A stretch of 64,000 nt of DNA. It comes from Pseudomonas frederiksbergensis (GTDB lineage Bacteria > Pseudomonadota > Gammaproteobacteria > Pseudomonadales > Pseudomonadaceae). Location of the stretch: NCBI RefSeq assembly GCF_001874645.1, contig NZ_CP017886.1, positions 3,038,001 through 3,102,000 on the forward strand, written 5' to 3'. Position 1 is the first letter of the stretch. The number at the start of each line of letters is the position of its first letter. The position numbers and the translations under genes are program-made. Of this stretch, positions 1 to 8,191 are shown piece by piece. The notes beneath the pieces were generated by a model. That model saw nothing but the letters and a program-made list of their open reading frames with translations. It made no database searches and was not told where the DNA came from.

Positions 1-72
1 GGTCCGGGGGACTAACCTCGGACCTGTGTAGGAGCGTGTAGGAGCTGTCGAGTGAAACGAGGCTGCTCCTAC
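1..72. repeat. inverted repeats / REP-like element upstream of pstC
   Basis: Two palindromes sit at the left edge. Bases 1-6 (GGTCCG) pair with 19-24 (CGGACC). GTAGGAGC at 38-45 pairs with GCTCCTAC at 65-72, with a spacer containing GTCGAGTGAAACGAG, a typical Pseudomonas intergenic REP-like unit. Either could end transcription of the gene to the left, by synteny pstS, which lies outside the window. Neither is followed by a clear T tract. Confidence 0.6.
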
Positions 73-146
73 ATAGTTCCTACCCCCCCAAGAATTTTTA
101 CTCCGCTGCCAGTTCACACAGGCGGCGGATTTGTTGCGTCACTGCA

Positions 147-164
147 TTGTCATCTTTCTGTCAT
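147..164 (+). promoter_or_regulatory. Pho box (PhoB-binding site) upstream of pstC
   Basis: TTGTCAT, four bases (CTTT), then CTGTCAT: two direct 7-bp half-sites with 11-bp periodicity, one mismatch from the consensus CTGTCAT-N4-CTGTCAT. It lies 23 bases before the likely pstC ATG. PhoB therefore probably drives pstCAB-phoU from its own promoter, in addition to any read-through from pstS. The short distance to the ATG implies a very short leader. Confidence 0.75.
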
Positions 165-186
165 ACAGGATCGCTAGGGTGTGCGC

Positions 187-2469
187 ATGAATGATCTGGC
201 CAATTCCACCATGACTACCAATCCCCCCAAGCGAATTGACTTCAATACGCCTGAGTTACAACGCAAACGTCGCATCCGTGCGCTTAAAGACCGCCTGACC
301 CACTGGTACGTCTTCGTCGGCGGTCTCGCCGTGCTCGGTGCGATCACGCTGATCTTCTTCTTCCTTGGCTACGTCGTTGCGCCACTGTTTCAGGGCGCCA
401 ACCTGACCGCCAAAGACGCGATCACCCCGGCCTGGATGCAAGACGCCGGCAAACCGCTGATGATCTCCCTCGAAGAACAGAACCAGGTCGCCATGCGGGT
501 TTCCGACAAGGGCCAGGCGCTGTTTTTCGACGTCGACAGTGGCGCCGAGCTGCGCCGCGTCGACCTGCCAATCCCGGCCGGCACCCGCGTAACCTCCATT
601 GGTAAAGACCAACCCGGCCATCCGTTGGTCGTCGTGGGCCTGTCCAACGGTCAGGCACTGGTATTCAGTCACACTTATAAAGTCAGCTATCCGGAAGGCA
701 AGAAAACCATCTCGCCGGCCATCGAGTTCCCCTACGGCGAAACACCGATCGCGTTGAACGAGCAGGGCGGTGCCCTGGAGCACGTCAGCCTCAATGCGAC
801 CGATTCGACCCTGCTGCTCGCCGGCTCTACCGGTTCGCAATTGCAGGTGCTGTCGCTGACCAGCGAAGAAAACATGATGACCGGTGAGGTCACCAACGAG
901 CAGAAGCGTATCGAACTGCCGCAAATGACCGAGACGGTGAAGAACATCTTCGTCGACCCGCGTCAGCAGTGGCTGTACGTGGTCAACGGCCGTGCTCAGG
1001 CCGACGTCTTCAGCCTGCGTGACAAAAGTCTCAACGGTCGCTACAAACTGCTGGATGACGGCGAAGCGCAAGTGACTGCCAGTACTCAACTGGTGGGTGG
1101 TATCTCGCTGATCATCGGCGACTCCAAGGGTAGTCTGGCCCAGTGGTTCATGGCTCGCGATACCGATGGCGAGCAACGACTGAAACAGATCCGTACTTTC
1201 CAGATGGGCACCACGCCGATCGTTGAAATCACCGCTGAAGAACGTCGCAAGGGCTTCCTCGCCCTCGACACTTCCGGCAAGCTCGGCGTGTTCCACAGCA
1301 CCGCCCACCGCACCTTGCTGGTGGACCAGGTGGTCGATGGCTCGGGCATCTTCGGCCTGTCGCCGCGTGCCAACCGCGTCATCGTGGAACAGGGCGGCAA
1401 GTTGCAACCGCTGCTGCTCGACAACCCGCACCCGGAAGTCTCGTGGAGCGCGTTGTGGAGCAAGGTCTGGTACGAAAACTACGACGAGCCTAAATACGTC
1501 TGGCAATCGACCGCGGCCAACACCGACTTCGAACCCAAGATGAGCCTTTCGCCACTGACCTTCGGTACGCTGAAAGCCGCGTTCTACGCGATGCTGCTGG
1601 CCGCACCGCTCGCGGTAGCGGCGGCGATCTACACCGCTTACTTCATGGCTCCGGGTATGCGCCGCAAGGTCAAGCCGGTCATCGAATTGATGGAAGCGAT
1701 GCCGACGGTGATCCTCGGCTTCTTTGCCGGCCTGTTCCTCGCACCGTATGTGGAAGGGCATTTGCCGGGCATTTTCAGCCTGTTGATGCTCTTGCCGATC
1801 GGCATTCTGGTGGCTGGTTTCATCTTCAGTCGCCTGCCTGAATCCGTGCGCCTGAAAGTGCCGGACGGCTGGGAAAGCGCGATCCTGATCCCGGTGATTC
1901 TGTTTGTGGGCTGGTTGTCGCTGTACATGAGCCCGTACATGGAAACCTGGTTCTTCGGCGGCGACATGCGCATGTGGATCTCCCACGACCTGGGCATCAC
2001 CTACGATCAGCGCAACGCACTGGTGGTTGGTCTGGCCATGGGCTTTGCGGTGATCCCGAACATCTACTCGATCGCCGAAGACGCCGTGTTCAGCGTGCCG
2101 CGCGGCCTGACGCTGGGCTCCCTGGCCCTCGGCGCCACGCCATGGCAGACCATGACCCGCGTGGTAATCCTCACCGCCAGCCCGGGCATTTTCTCGGCAC
2201 TGATGATCGGCATGGGCCGTGCGGTCGGGGAAACCATGATCGTGCTGATGGCCACCGGTAACACCCCGGTCATGGAAATGAACCTGTTCGAAGGCCTGCG
2301 TACCCTGGCCGCCAACGTTGCGGTGGAAATGCCCGAATCGGAAGTCGGTGGCAGCCACTACCGCGTGCTGTTCCTTTCGGCGCTGGTGCTGCTGTTGTTC
2401 ACCTTCATCATGAACACCCTCGCGGAGCTGATCCGTCAGCGTCTGCGCAAGAAATACTCGTCGCTTTAA
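187..2469 (+). CDS. pstC: phosphate ABC transporter permease PstC (long form)
   Basis: Inner-membrane permease subunit of the high-affinity PstSCAB phosphate importer. The protein is about 760 residues, far longer than E. coli PstC (about 320). A cytoplasmic N-terminus and one membrane segment (about residues 40-65) are followed by a large hydrophilic, probably periplasmic region (about 70-440) and then the permease domain with several membrane segments. The EAA-type coupling loop SLALGATPWQTMTR lies near residue 640. The long form is usual in Pseudomonas. ATG at 187 is preferred to an in-frame GTG at 181 because AGGG lies seven bases before the ATG. Followed by pstA after 15 bases and preceded by a Pho box. 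Confidence 0.93.
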   Translation: MNDLANSTMTTNPPKRIDFNTPELQRKRRIRALKDRLTHWYVFVGGLAVLGAITLIFFFLGYVVAPLFQGANLTAKDAITPAWMQDAGKPLMISLEEQNQVAMRVSDKGQALFFDVDSGAELRRVDLPIPAGTRVTSIGKDQPGHPLVVVGLSNGQALVFSHTYKVSYPEGKKTISPAIEFPYGETPIALNEQGGALEHVSLNATDSTLLLAGSTGSQLQVLSLTSEENMMTGEVTNEQKRIELPQMTETVKNIFVDPRQQWLYVVNGRAQADVFSLRDKSLNGRYKLLDDGEAQVTASTQLVGGISLIIGDSKGSLAQWFMARDTDGEQRLKQIRTFQMGTTPIVEITAEERRKGFLALDTSGKLGVFHSTAHRTLLVDQVVDGSGIFGLSPRANRVIVEQGGKLQPLLLDNPHPEVSWSALWSKVWYENYDEPKYVWQSTAANTDFEPKMSLSPLTFGTLKAAFYAMLLAAPLAVAAAIYTAYFMAPGMRRKVKPVIELMEAMPTVILGFFAGLFLAPYVEGHLPGIFSLLMLLPIGILVAGFIFSRLPESVRLKVPDGWESAILIPVILFVGWLSLYMSPYMETWFFGGDMRMWISHDLGITYDQRNALVVGLAMGFAVIPNIYSIAEDAVFSVPRGLTLGSLALGATPWQTMTRVVILTASPGIFSALMIGMGRAVGETMIVLMATGNTPVMEMNLFEGLRTLAANVAVEMPESEVGGSHYRVLFLSALVLLLFTFIMNTLAELIRQRLRKKYSSL

Positions 2470-2484
2470 GAAAGGTAGAAGTCT

Positions 2485-4155
2485 GTGAAACAGAACTCCC
2501 TGAAAGGATGGTTCAAGAGCGGCGCCCCCGGCGTCTGGATCAGCGGTGGCGCGGTGTCCATCGCGGTCATCATGACCATTGGTTTGCTGGCGGTGATTGC
2601 CGTGCGCGGTCTGGGCCACTTCTGGCCAGCAGACCTGATGCACGCCAGTTACGACGTGCCGGGCCAGGCCAACCATGTCGTCATCGGCGAAGTGGTACAG
2701 AAAGAAGAAGTGCCACGCGAGCGTCTGAAAAGCGCGGGTTTGCCCGTGCCGGATCAAGGTCCGGAATTCATGACCCGCGAGCTGATCAAGGTCGGTAACC
2801 GTGACCTGAACGGCAACGACTTTACCTGGATCGTCGGCGAATGGTTGACCAACCAGAGCACGCCGCGGGAGCTGATGACCATCGAGCGCCGCGAGTGGGG
2901 TAACTTCTACGGCTACCTGGTCAACGTCAAACAGGACGGCAAGGTCATCGCTGAAGGCGAAGCGGCCTGGCCGGAGCTGCAAGCGCGGGTGGACCGCGTC
3001 AACACGCTCGCGGCACAACTCAAAAGCCTCGAAAAAACCGACATCGGTGCGATCAACTCGGGCCTTGAGCGGATTCGTCTGCACGGCCGCAAGCTGGAGC
3101 TGGAAGGTAAACTCGATGCGACCGCGCAAGCCGACATGGACACCGAACGCGCTGAGCTGAACGCCCGCTATCAAGACATTGAAGCGCGCTTGAGCGATCT
3201 GCACGTGCAGTTCAACCGCGACAGCCTGACCGCTCGCGATGCCAACGGTAAAGAAGTCGAAATCGGCATCGGCAAAGTCGTTCATGCCTACCAGCCGAAC
3301 GCCATGAACTACCTGACCAAACTGGGTTTCTACTTCAAGAAGGTCTGGGAATTTCTCAGCGACGACCCGCGTGAAGCCAACACCGAAGGCGGGATCTTCC
3401 CGGCGATCTTCGGCACCGTGATGATGACCTTGATCATGGCGATGATCGTCACCCCGTTCGGCGTACTGGCAGCGGTCTACCTGCGTGAATATGCACGTCA
3501 GGGGCCGATGACCCGTTTGATCCGCATCGCGGTGAACAACCTGGCGGGCGTTCCGGCGATTGTTTACGGGGTGTTCGGTCTGGGCTTCTTCGTTTACGTA
3601 CTCGGCGGTTCGGTTGACCGTTTGTTCTTCCCTGAAGCCCTGCCGGCGCCGACCTTCGGCACCCCGGGCTTGCTCTGGGCCTCGCTGACCCTGGCGCTGC
3701 TGGCGGTGCCGGTGGTGATCGTGGCCACTGAAGAAGGTCTGGCGCGGATTCCTCGCACCGTGCGTGAAGGCTCGTTGGCCCTCGGCGCGACCAAGGCTGA
3801 AACCTTGTGGAAGATCGTACTGCCGATGGCCAGCCCGGCGATGATGACCGGGATGATCCTCGCCGTGGCTCGCGCTGCCGGTGAAGTGGCACCGCTGATG
3901 CTGGTGGGTGTGGTGAAGCTGGCGCCGTCGCTGCCGGTCGACGGCAACTACCCGTACCTGCACCTTGACCAGAAAATCATGCACTTGGGCTTCCATATTT
4001 ATGACGTCGGCTTCCAGAGTCCGAACGTCGAAGCCGCGCGGCCACTGGTGTATGCCACGGCGCTGCTGCTGGTGCTGGTGATCGCCACGCTCAACCTGTC
4101 GGCCGTGTGGATTCGTAACCACCTGCGCGAGAAATACAAAGCGCTGGACAGCTGA
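2485..4155 (+). CDS. pstA: phosphate ABC transporter permease PstA (long form)
   Basis: Second permease subunit of the Pst phosphate importer, 556 residues. The first membrane segment is at about residues 18-45. A hydrophilic insert with a probable helical hairpin (about 155-245, rich in L, E, A, R) precedes the permease domain in the C-terminal half, with the EAA loop SLALGATKAETLWKIVLP and the following AAGEVAPLM. E. coli PstA is about 296 residues; the insert is typical of pseudomonads. The start is GTG at 2485 with AGAAAGGTAGA upstream. It lies in one operon between pstC and pstB. Confidence 0.93.
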   Translation: MKQNSLKGWFKSGAPGVWISGGAVSIAVIMTIGLLAVIAVRGLGHFWPADLMHASYDVPGQANHVVIGEVVQKEEVPRERLKSAGLPVPDQGPEFMTRELIKVGNRDLNGNDFTWIVGEWLTNQSTPRELMTIERREWGNFYGYLVNVKQDGKVIAEGEAAWPELQARVDRVNTLAAQLKSLEKTDIGAINSGLERIRLHGRKLELEGKLDATAQADMDTERAELNARYQDIEARLSDLHVQFNRDSLTARDANGKEVEIGIGKVVHAYQPNAMNYLTKLGFYFKKVWEFLSDDPREANTEGGIFPAIFGTVMMTLIMAMIVTPFGVLAAVYLREYARQGPMTRLIRIAVNNLAGVPAIVYGVFGLGFFVYVLGGSVDRLFFPEALPAPTFGTPGLLWASLTLALLAVPVVIVATEEGLARIPRTVREGSLALGATKAETLWKIVLPMASPAMMTGMILAVARAAGEVAPLMLVGVVKLAPSLPVDGNYPYLHLDQKIMHLGFHIYDVGFQSPNVEAARPLVYATALLLVLVIATLNLSAVWIRNHLREKYKALDS

Positions 4156-4238
4156 TAGCTGTCCCCAAAATTGAATGTGCCGCTGGCCCTGATGCCGGCA
4201 GCTCACTGAACCGAATTTGTTAGCACAGGGAGCTTCCC

Positions 4239-5072
4239 ATGCAGCACGAAACACATACCCACGGCATCAACATGTCGGCCCTGGGTCGCGACAAACAGAG
4301 CCTGAACCTGGAACAGGAAACCGTGGCCATCGAAGTGCCAAGCCTGAGCCTGTTCTACGGCGACAAACAAGCGCTGTACGATGTCAGCATGAACATTCCC
4401 AAGCAGCGCGTGACCGCTTTCATCGGTCCGTCCGGTTGCGGCAAGTCAACGCTGCTGCGCACCTTCAACCGGATGAACGATCTGGTTGATGGCTGCCGTG
4501 TCGAAGGCGAGATCAACCTGTACGGCAACAACATCTACCGCAAGGGCGAAGACGTGGCCGAACTGCGTCGTCGCGTCGGCATGGTGTTCCAGAAACCGAA
4601 CCCGTTCCCGAAAACCATTTATGAAAACGTGGTCTATGGCCTGCGTATTCAAGGCATCAACAAAAAGCGCGTACTCGACGAAGCCGTCGAATGGGCGTTG
4701 AAAGGCGCCGCGCTGTGGGATGAAGTGAAAGACCGTTTGCACGAGTCGGCACTGGGCTTGTCCGGTGGTCAGCAGCAACGTCTGGTGATCGCTCGTACCA
4801 TTGCGGTCGAGCCGGAAGTACTGCTGCTCGACGAACCGTGCTCGGCACTTGACCCGATCTCGACGTTGAAAGTCGAAGAGCTGATCTACGAACTGAAATC
4901 CAAGTTCACCATCGTCATCGTGACCCACAACATGCAACAGGCTGCGCGGGTTTCCGACTACACGGCGTTCATGTACATGGGCAAACTGGTGGAGTTCGGC
5001 GACACCGATACCCTGTTCACCAATCCGGCGAAGAAGCAGACCGAAGACTACATCACCGGTCGTTACGGCTAG
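4239..5072 (+). CDS. pstB: phosphate ABC transporter ATPase PstB
   Basis: Cytoplasmic ATPase that powers the Pst phosphate importer; 277 residues, the usual length. Walker [10 protein letters not shown], signature LSGGQQQR, Walker [12 protein letters not shown] and the switch histidine in VTHN are all intact. A short N-terminal extension of about 25 residues precedes the ABC domain. It starts at ATG 4239, with CAGGGAG upstream, 83 bases after pstA, and is followed by phoU in the same direction. Confidence 0.96.
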   Translation: MQHETHTHGINMSALGRDKQSLNLEQETVAIEVPSLSLFYGDKQALYDVSMNIPKQRVTAFIGPSGCGKSTLLRTFNRMNDLVDGCRVEGEINLYGNNIYRKGEDVAELRRRVGMVFQKPNPFPKTIYENVVYGLRIQGINKKRVLDEAVEWALKGAALWDEVKDRLHESALGLSGGQQQRLVIARTIAVEPEVLLLDEPCSALDPISTLKVEELIYELKSKFTIVIVTHNMQQAARVSDYTAFMYMGKLVEFGDTDTLFTNPAKKQTEDYITGRYG

Positions 5073-5146
5073 GATGCCGCTAGCGTTGCTCGCTAAACCA
5101 TCGCTGCGGTAGACCGCACCTTACCGGACGCTCCAAGGACGCCAAC

Positions 5147-5908
5147 ATGATTAGTAAAGAAGGCCTTACCCACCACATCTCCCAGCAGTTCAACGCTGAG
5201 CTTGAGGAAGTGCGCAGCCACCTCCTGGCCATGGGCGGGCTGGTCGAGAAGCAGGTCAATGACGCGGTCACTGCACTGATAGAAGCGGACACGGGGCTGG
5301 CCCAACAAGTGCGCGAGATCGACGACCAGATCAACCAGATGGAACGCAACATCGACGAAGAATGCCTGCGCATTCTGGCCCGTCGTCAGCCGGCCGCGTC
5401 GGACTTGCGTTTGATCATCAGCATTTCCAAGTCGGTGATCGACCTGGAACGCATCGGCGATGAAGCGACCAAAATCGCCCGCCGTGCCATCCAGCTGTGT
5501 GAAGAAGGCGAGGCTCCGCGGGGTTACGTCGAAGTTCGGCACATCGGCGACCAGGTACGCAACATGGTTCGCGACGCGCTGGACGCCTTCGCTCGCTTCG
5601 ACGCCGAGCTGGCGTTGTCGGTGGCCCAGTACGACAAGATCATCGACCGTGAATACAAGACCGCGCTGCGCGAGCTGGCGACCTACATGATGGAAGATCC
5701 GCGTTCTATCACGCGGGTCTTGAGCATCATTTGGGTGCTGCGTTCGCTGGAGCGGATTGGCGACCACGCACGCAATATTTCCGAACTGGTGATTTATCTG
5801 GTGCGCGGTACCGATGTCCGTCACTTGGGCCTCAAGCGCATGAAGGAAGAAGTTGAAGGTACAAGTGCCGAAAGCGCTAATGTTCCGGTCAAAGCTGACG
5901 ATAAGTAA
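5147..5908 (+). CDS. phoU: phosphate signalling protein PhoU
   Basis: Cytoplasmic negative regulator linking the state of the Pst transporter to PhoR, so that the Pho regulon is off when phosphate is plentiful. 253 residues, all helical in character, made of two PhoU repeats; each carries the metal-binding type of motif (DLERIGDEATKIA in the first, SLERIGDHARNISE in the second). Last gene of the pst operon; a strong terminator follows 15 bases after the stop. Confidence 0.95.
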   Translation: MISKEGLTHHISQQFNAELEEVRSHLLAMGGLVEKQVNDAVTALIEADTGLAQQVREIDDQINQMERNIDEECLRILARRQPAASDLRLIISISKSVIDLERIGDEATKIARRAIQLCEEGEAPRGYVEVRHIGDQVRNMVRDALDAFARFDAELALSVAQYDKIIDREYKTALRELATYMMEDPRSITRVLSIIWVLRSLERIGDHARNISELVIYLVRGTDVRHLGLKRMKEEVEGTSAESANVPVKADDK

Positions 5909-5923
5909 GATTGCCAAGTAAAG

Positions 5924-5950
5924 CGCCCGGCCTTTTGGTCGGGCGTTTTT
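5924..5950 (+). terminator. rho-independent terminator after phoU
   Basis: A nine-pair stem (CGCCCGGCC, loop TTTT, GGTCGGGCG with one G-T pair) is followed directly by TTTTTG. It ends the pstC-pstA-pstB-phoU transcript. Confidence 0.9.
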
Positions 5951-6087
5951 GTTTGTGTGGCTTTCGAATTGAAAAACCGAATGGAAAAGCAGCACCCGCG
6001 AACGAAAAGTCCCGGCGTGACTGAAGAGTTTTGGCAAAGTGCCATCAGCCAGCGTTATGCTTGCCGGGATTTTTATAGGGGTGTTGG

Positions 6088-6993
6088 ATGAGCAAGATCA
6101 GTGTGTTGGTCGTGGACGATGCGTCGTTCATTCGTGACTTGGTAAAGAAGTGCCTGCGCAACTACTTCCCGGGTATCCGGACCGAAGATGCCGTCAACGG
6201 CAAAAAGGCCCAGGCCATGCTGGCCAAGGAAGCGTTCGATCTGGTGCTGTGTGACTGGGAAATGCCGGAAATGTCGGGCCTCGAACTGCTGACCTGGTGC
6301 CGCGAGCAGGACAATCTCAAGAGCATGCCGTTTGTCATGGTCACCAGCCGGGGCGACAAGGAAAACGTGGTTCAGGCAATCCAGGCCGGCGTTTCGGGCT
6401 ATGTCAGCAAGCCTTTCACCAACGAGCAGCTGCTGACCAAGGTCAAGCAGGCGCTGAACAAGGTCGGCAAACTCGACACCTTGATGAGCAGCGCGCCAAC
6501 CAAGATGAATTCGGCGTTCGGCAACGACTCCCTCAGCGCGCTCACGGGCGGCAAGGCTGCTGTCGTCGCCCCCGCAGCCGCCCCGACCGCAGCCGCCCCC
6601 TCTCGCGGTCTGCTCAACAGCCCACCGGTCAAGGCGCCAGCAGCGGCCCCGGCGGGTGGTCGTGGCCAAGGTCAACTGCGTCTGCCCAGTGGTACTGCGC
6701 AATGCGTGATCAAAGCGTTGAGCATCAAGGAAGCATTGTTGGTGGTTAAACGCACCGACACCCTGCCGCAAGTGCTCGACAGCGCAGTGCTCGACCTGGA
6801 GCAAGGCGACAACGCCGAAGTCGCGCGCCTGAACGGCTACCTGCACGCCATCGTCGCCCACGAGCCGAAACCCGACAGCGACTGGCTGCAACTGACCTTC
6901 CGCTTCGTCGACCAGGACGCACAAAAGCTTGACTACATCTCCCGCCTGATTGCCCGCGGTACGGCGCAGAAGCATTTCGTACCGGGCGCGTAA
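6088..6993 (+). CDS. response regulator with N-terminal receiver domain and Ala/Pro linker
   Basis: 301 residues. Residues 1-125 are a receiver domain with the acidic pair D10/D11, phosphoacceptor D56 (LCDWEMPEMSG), T86 and K108 (SKPF). An Ala/Pro-rich linker (about 145-190) joins it to a C-terminal domain of about 105 residues (QLRLPSGTAQCVIKALSIKE onward) that is not DNA-binding in appearance and could be a diverged PilZ-like fold; that assignment is weak. No histidine kinase is adjacent. The gene lies at the same place as PA5364 next to phoU in P. aeruginosa, but its own promoter must follow the phoU terminator. Role in phosphate control is only inferred from position. Confidence 0.8.
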   Translation: MSKISVLVVDDASFIRDLVKKCLRNYFPGIRTEDAVNGKKAQAMLAKEAFDLVLCDWEMPEMSGLELLTWCREQDNLKSMPFVMVTSRGDKENVVQAIQAGVSGYVSKPFTNEQLLTKVKQALNKVGKLDTLMSSAPTKMNSAFGNDSLSALTGGKAAVVAPAAAPTAAAPSRGLLNSPPVKAPAAAPAGGRGQGQLRLPSGTAQCVIKALSIKEALLVVKRTDTLPQVLDSAVLDLEQGDNAEVARLNGYLHAIVAHEPKPDSDWLQLTFRFVDQDAQKLDYISRLIARGTAQKHFVPGA

Positions 6994-7005
6994 GCGTCGC
7001 TTCTA

Positions 7006-7072
7006 AAAGATCGCAGCCTGCGGCAGCGCCTACAAAACCGGTGTAGGCGCTGCCGCAGGCTGCGATTTTTTG
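7006..7072. repeat. REP-like perfect palindrome with T tract
   Basis: The 24-base arm at 7011-7034 (starting TCGCAGCCTGCGGCAGCG) is exactly complementary to 7042-7065; the loop is seven bases. A run of six T follows, so it can also act as a terminator for the response regulator gene. It shares its core with the elements at 8086, 12268 and 58700. Confidence 0.85.
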
Positions 7073-7189
7073 ATTTTCCTCTCTGATCGCCCAACACATT
7101 CCTCCCCGATTTTGAAACATCTGCCGACTACGCGGATCAGTTCTGGCTGCTAGGCTGTTTTTCAGGCCTTCCTCGACAGAACCTTGCCC

Positions 7190-8086
7190 ATGTTCGCGCG
7201 ATTGTTGTTTTTCTGTGGTCTTTTCATGGCCTCCACCTCGGCCGTGGCCATCACTATTTATAAGTCCACGAGCGCCACCGGAGCGGTCTCCTACAGTGAC
7301 CGCCCATCCCAAGGCGCACGGATCTTTGTATTCCGCGACCGCATGGACGAGCACCTTGAGCGCCAGGTGTATCTGGATATCAAGAAGCAGAGGGACACGC
7401 ACAGTGTGTTTGTGCGCAACGACCTGTATGCGCCGGTAGAGGTCGAGCTGAGTTTCGTCGGGCTGAAGAATGTCAGCGGTGCACCAGAACAACCGATCCG
7501 CCGGGTGTTGCCGGCGCGCAGCAATATGCGTCTGGCGTTGCTCACGGCGATTGCGCCCGGCAAGCCGCTGGCCTATACCCCGACGTTCAACTATTCCCTG
7601 GGCAACCCCACAGATACCACGCTGGCCTATCGGTATCCGCTACCGTGGCGTGGCGGACCGTTTCACCTGACGCAGGGCGCCAATGGCCAATACAGCCACT
7701 TTGGGGTCAAAAACCGTTATGCCATGGACATCGCCATGCCGGAAGGCACACCGATCATCGCGGCGCGCGGCGGGGTGGTGGTGAAGACCGAGAACGGCCA
7801 GAGCGGGCGCGGCACCGACCCGTCCGGCAATTTCGTGCGGGTGCTGCACGATGACGGGACCATGGGCGTGTACCTGCACCTTAAGCGCGGCTCGGTGTGT
7901 GTTCGGGAGGGTCAGCGGGTAGCAGTCGGTAGTGCGCTGGCGTTGTCGGGCAATACCGGCAACAGCAGCGGGCCGCACCTGCACTTCGTGGTGCAGCGCA
8001 ATAGCGGGTTGGGCCTGGTGTCGATTCCGTACCAGTTCAATCAACCGGTGGGCAGCTTGCCGAACTTTGCGCTCGGCAAACAATAA
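7190..8086 (+). CDS. exported M23-family peptidase (LytM-like)
   Basis: Probable periplasmic peptidoglycan endopeptidase of 298 residues. A signal peptide (about 1-20, ending STSAVA) is followed by a DUF4124-like segment (IYKSTSATGAVSYSDRPSQG). The C-terminal M23 domain has the zinc-site pattern H-x(8)-D (HFGVKNRYAMD) and the HLHF motif near residue 264. ATG at 7190 is chosen over an in-frame TTG at 7184 because it starts directly with the signal peptide. A Pseudomonas gene often found between phoU and phoR; specific cell-wall role unknown. A REP palindrome starts at its stop codon. Confidence 0.87.
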   Translation: MFARLLFFCGLFMASTSAVAITIYKSTSATGAVSYSDRPSQGARIFVFRDRMDEHLERQVYLDIKKQRDTHSVFVRNDLYAPVEVELSFVGLKNVSGAPEQPIRRVLPARSNMRLALLTAIAPGKPLAYTPTFNYSLGNPTDTTLAYRYPLPWRGGPFHLTQGANGQYSHFGVKNRYAMDIAMPEGTPIIAARGGVVVKTENGQSGRGTDPSGNFVRVLHDDGTMGVYLHLKRGSVCVREGQRVAVGSALALSGNTGNSSGPHLHFVVQRNSGLGLVSIPYQFNQPVGSLPNFALGKQ

Positions 8087-8161
8087 AAGATCGCAGCCTT
8101 CGGCAGCTCCTACACAGGGATTGTGTTTCACCTGTAGGAGCTGCCGAAGGCTGCGATCTTT
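8086..8161. repeat. REP-like perfect palindrome
   Basis: The 29-base arms 8086-8114 and 8133-8161 are perfectly complementary (core GATCGCAGCCTTCGGCAGCT). It fills the gap between the convergent M23 peptidase and CorC-type genes, starting on the last base of the former's stop codon, and probably serves as a bidirectional terminator. Confidence 0.88.
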
Positions 8162-8191
8162 GTGCAAGCAATGCGGTTTCCTGCATTGCGA

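Noticed and set aside
256..4254. 1332-codon open frame on the minus strand across pstC and pstA
   Set aside because: It is antisense to two clear permease genes, rich in H, Q and R as expected of a GC-rich shadow frame, and has no domain.
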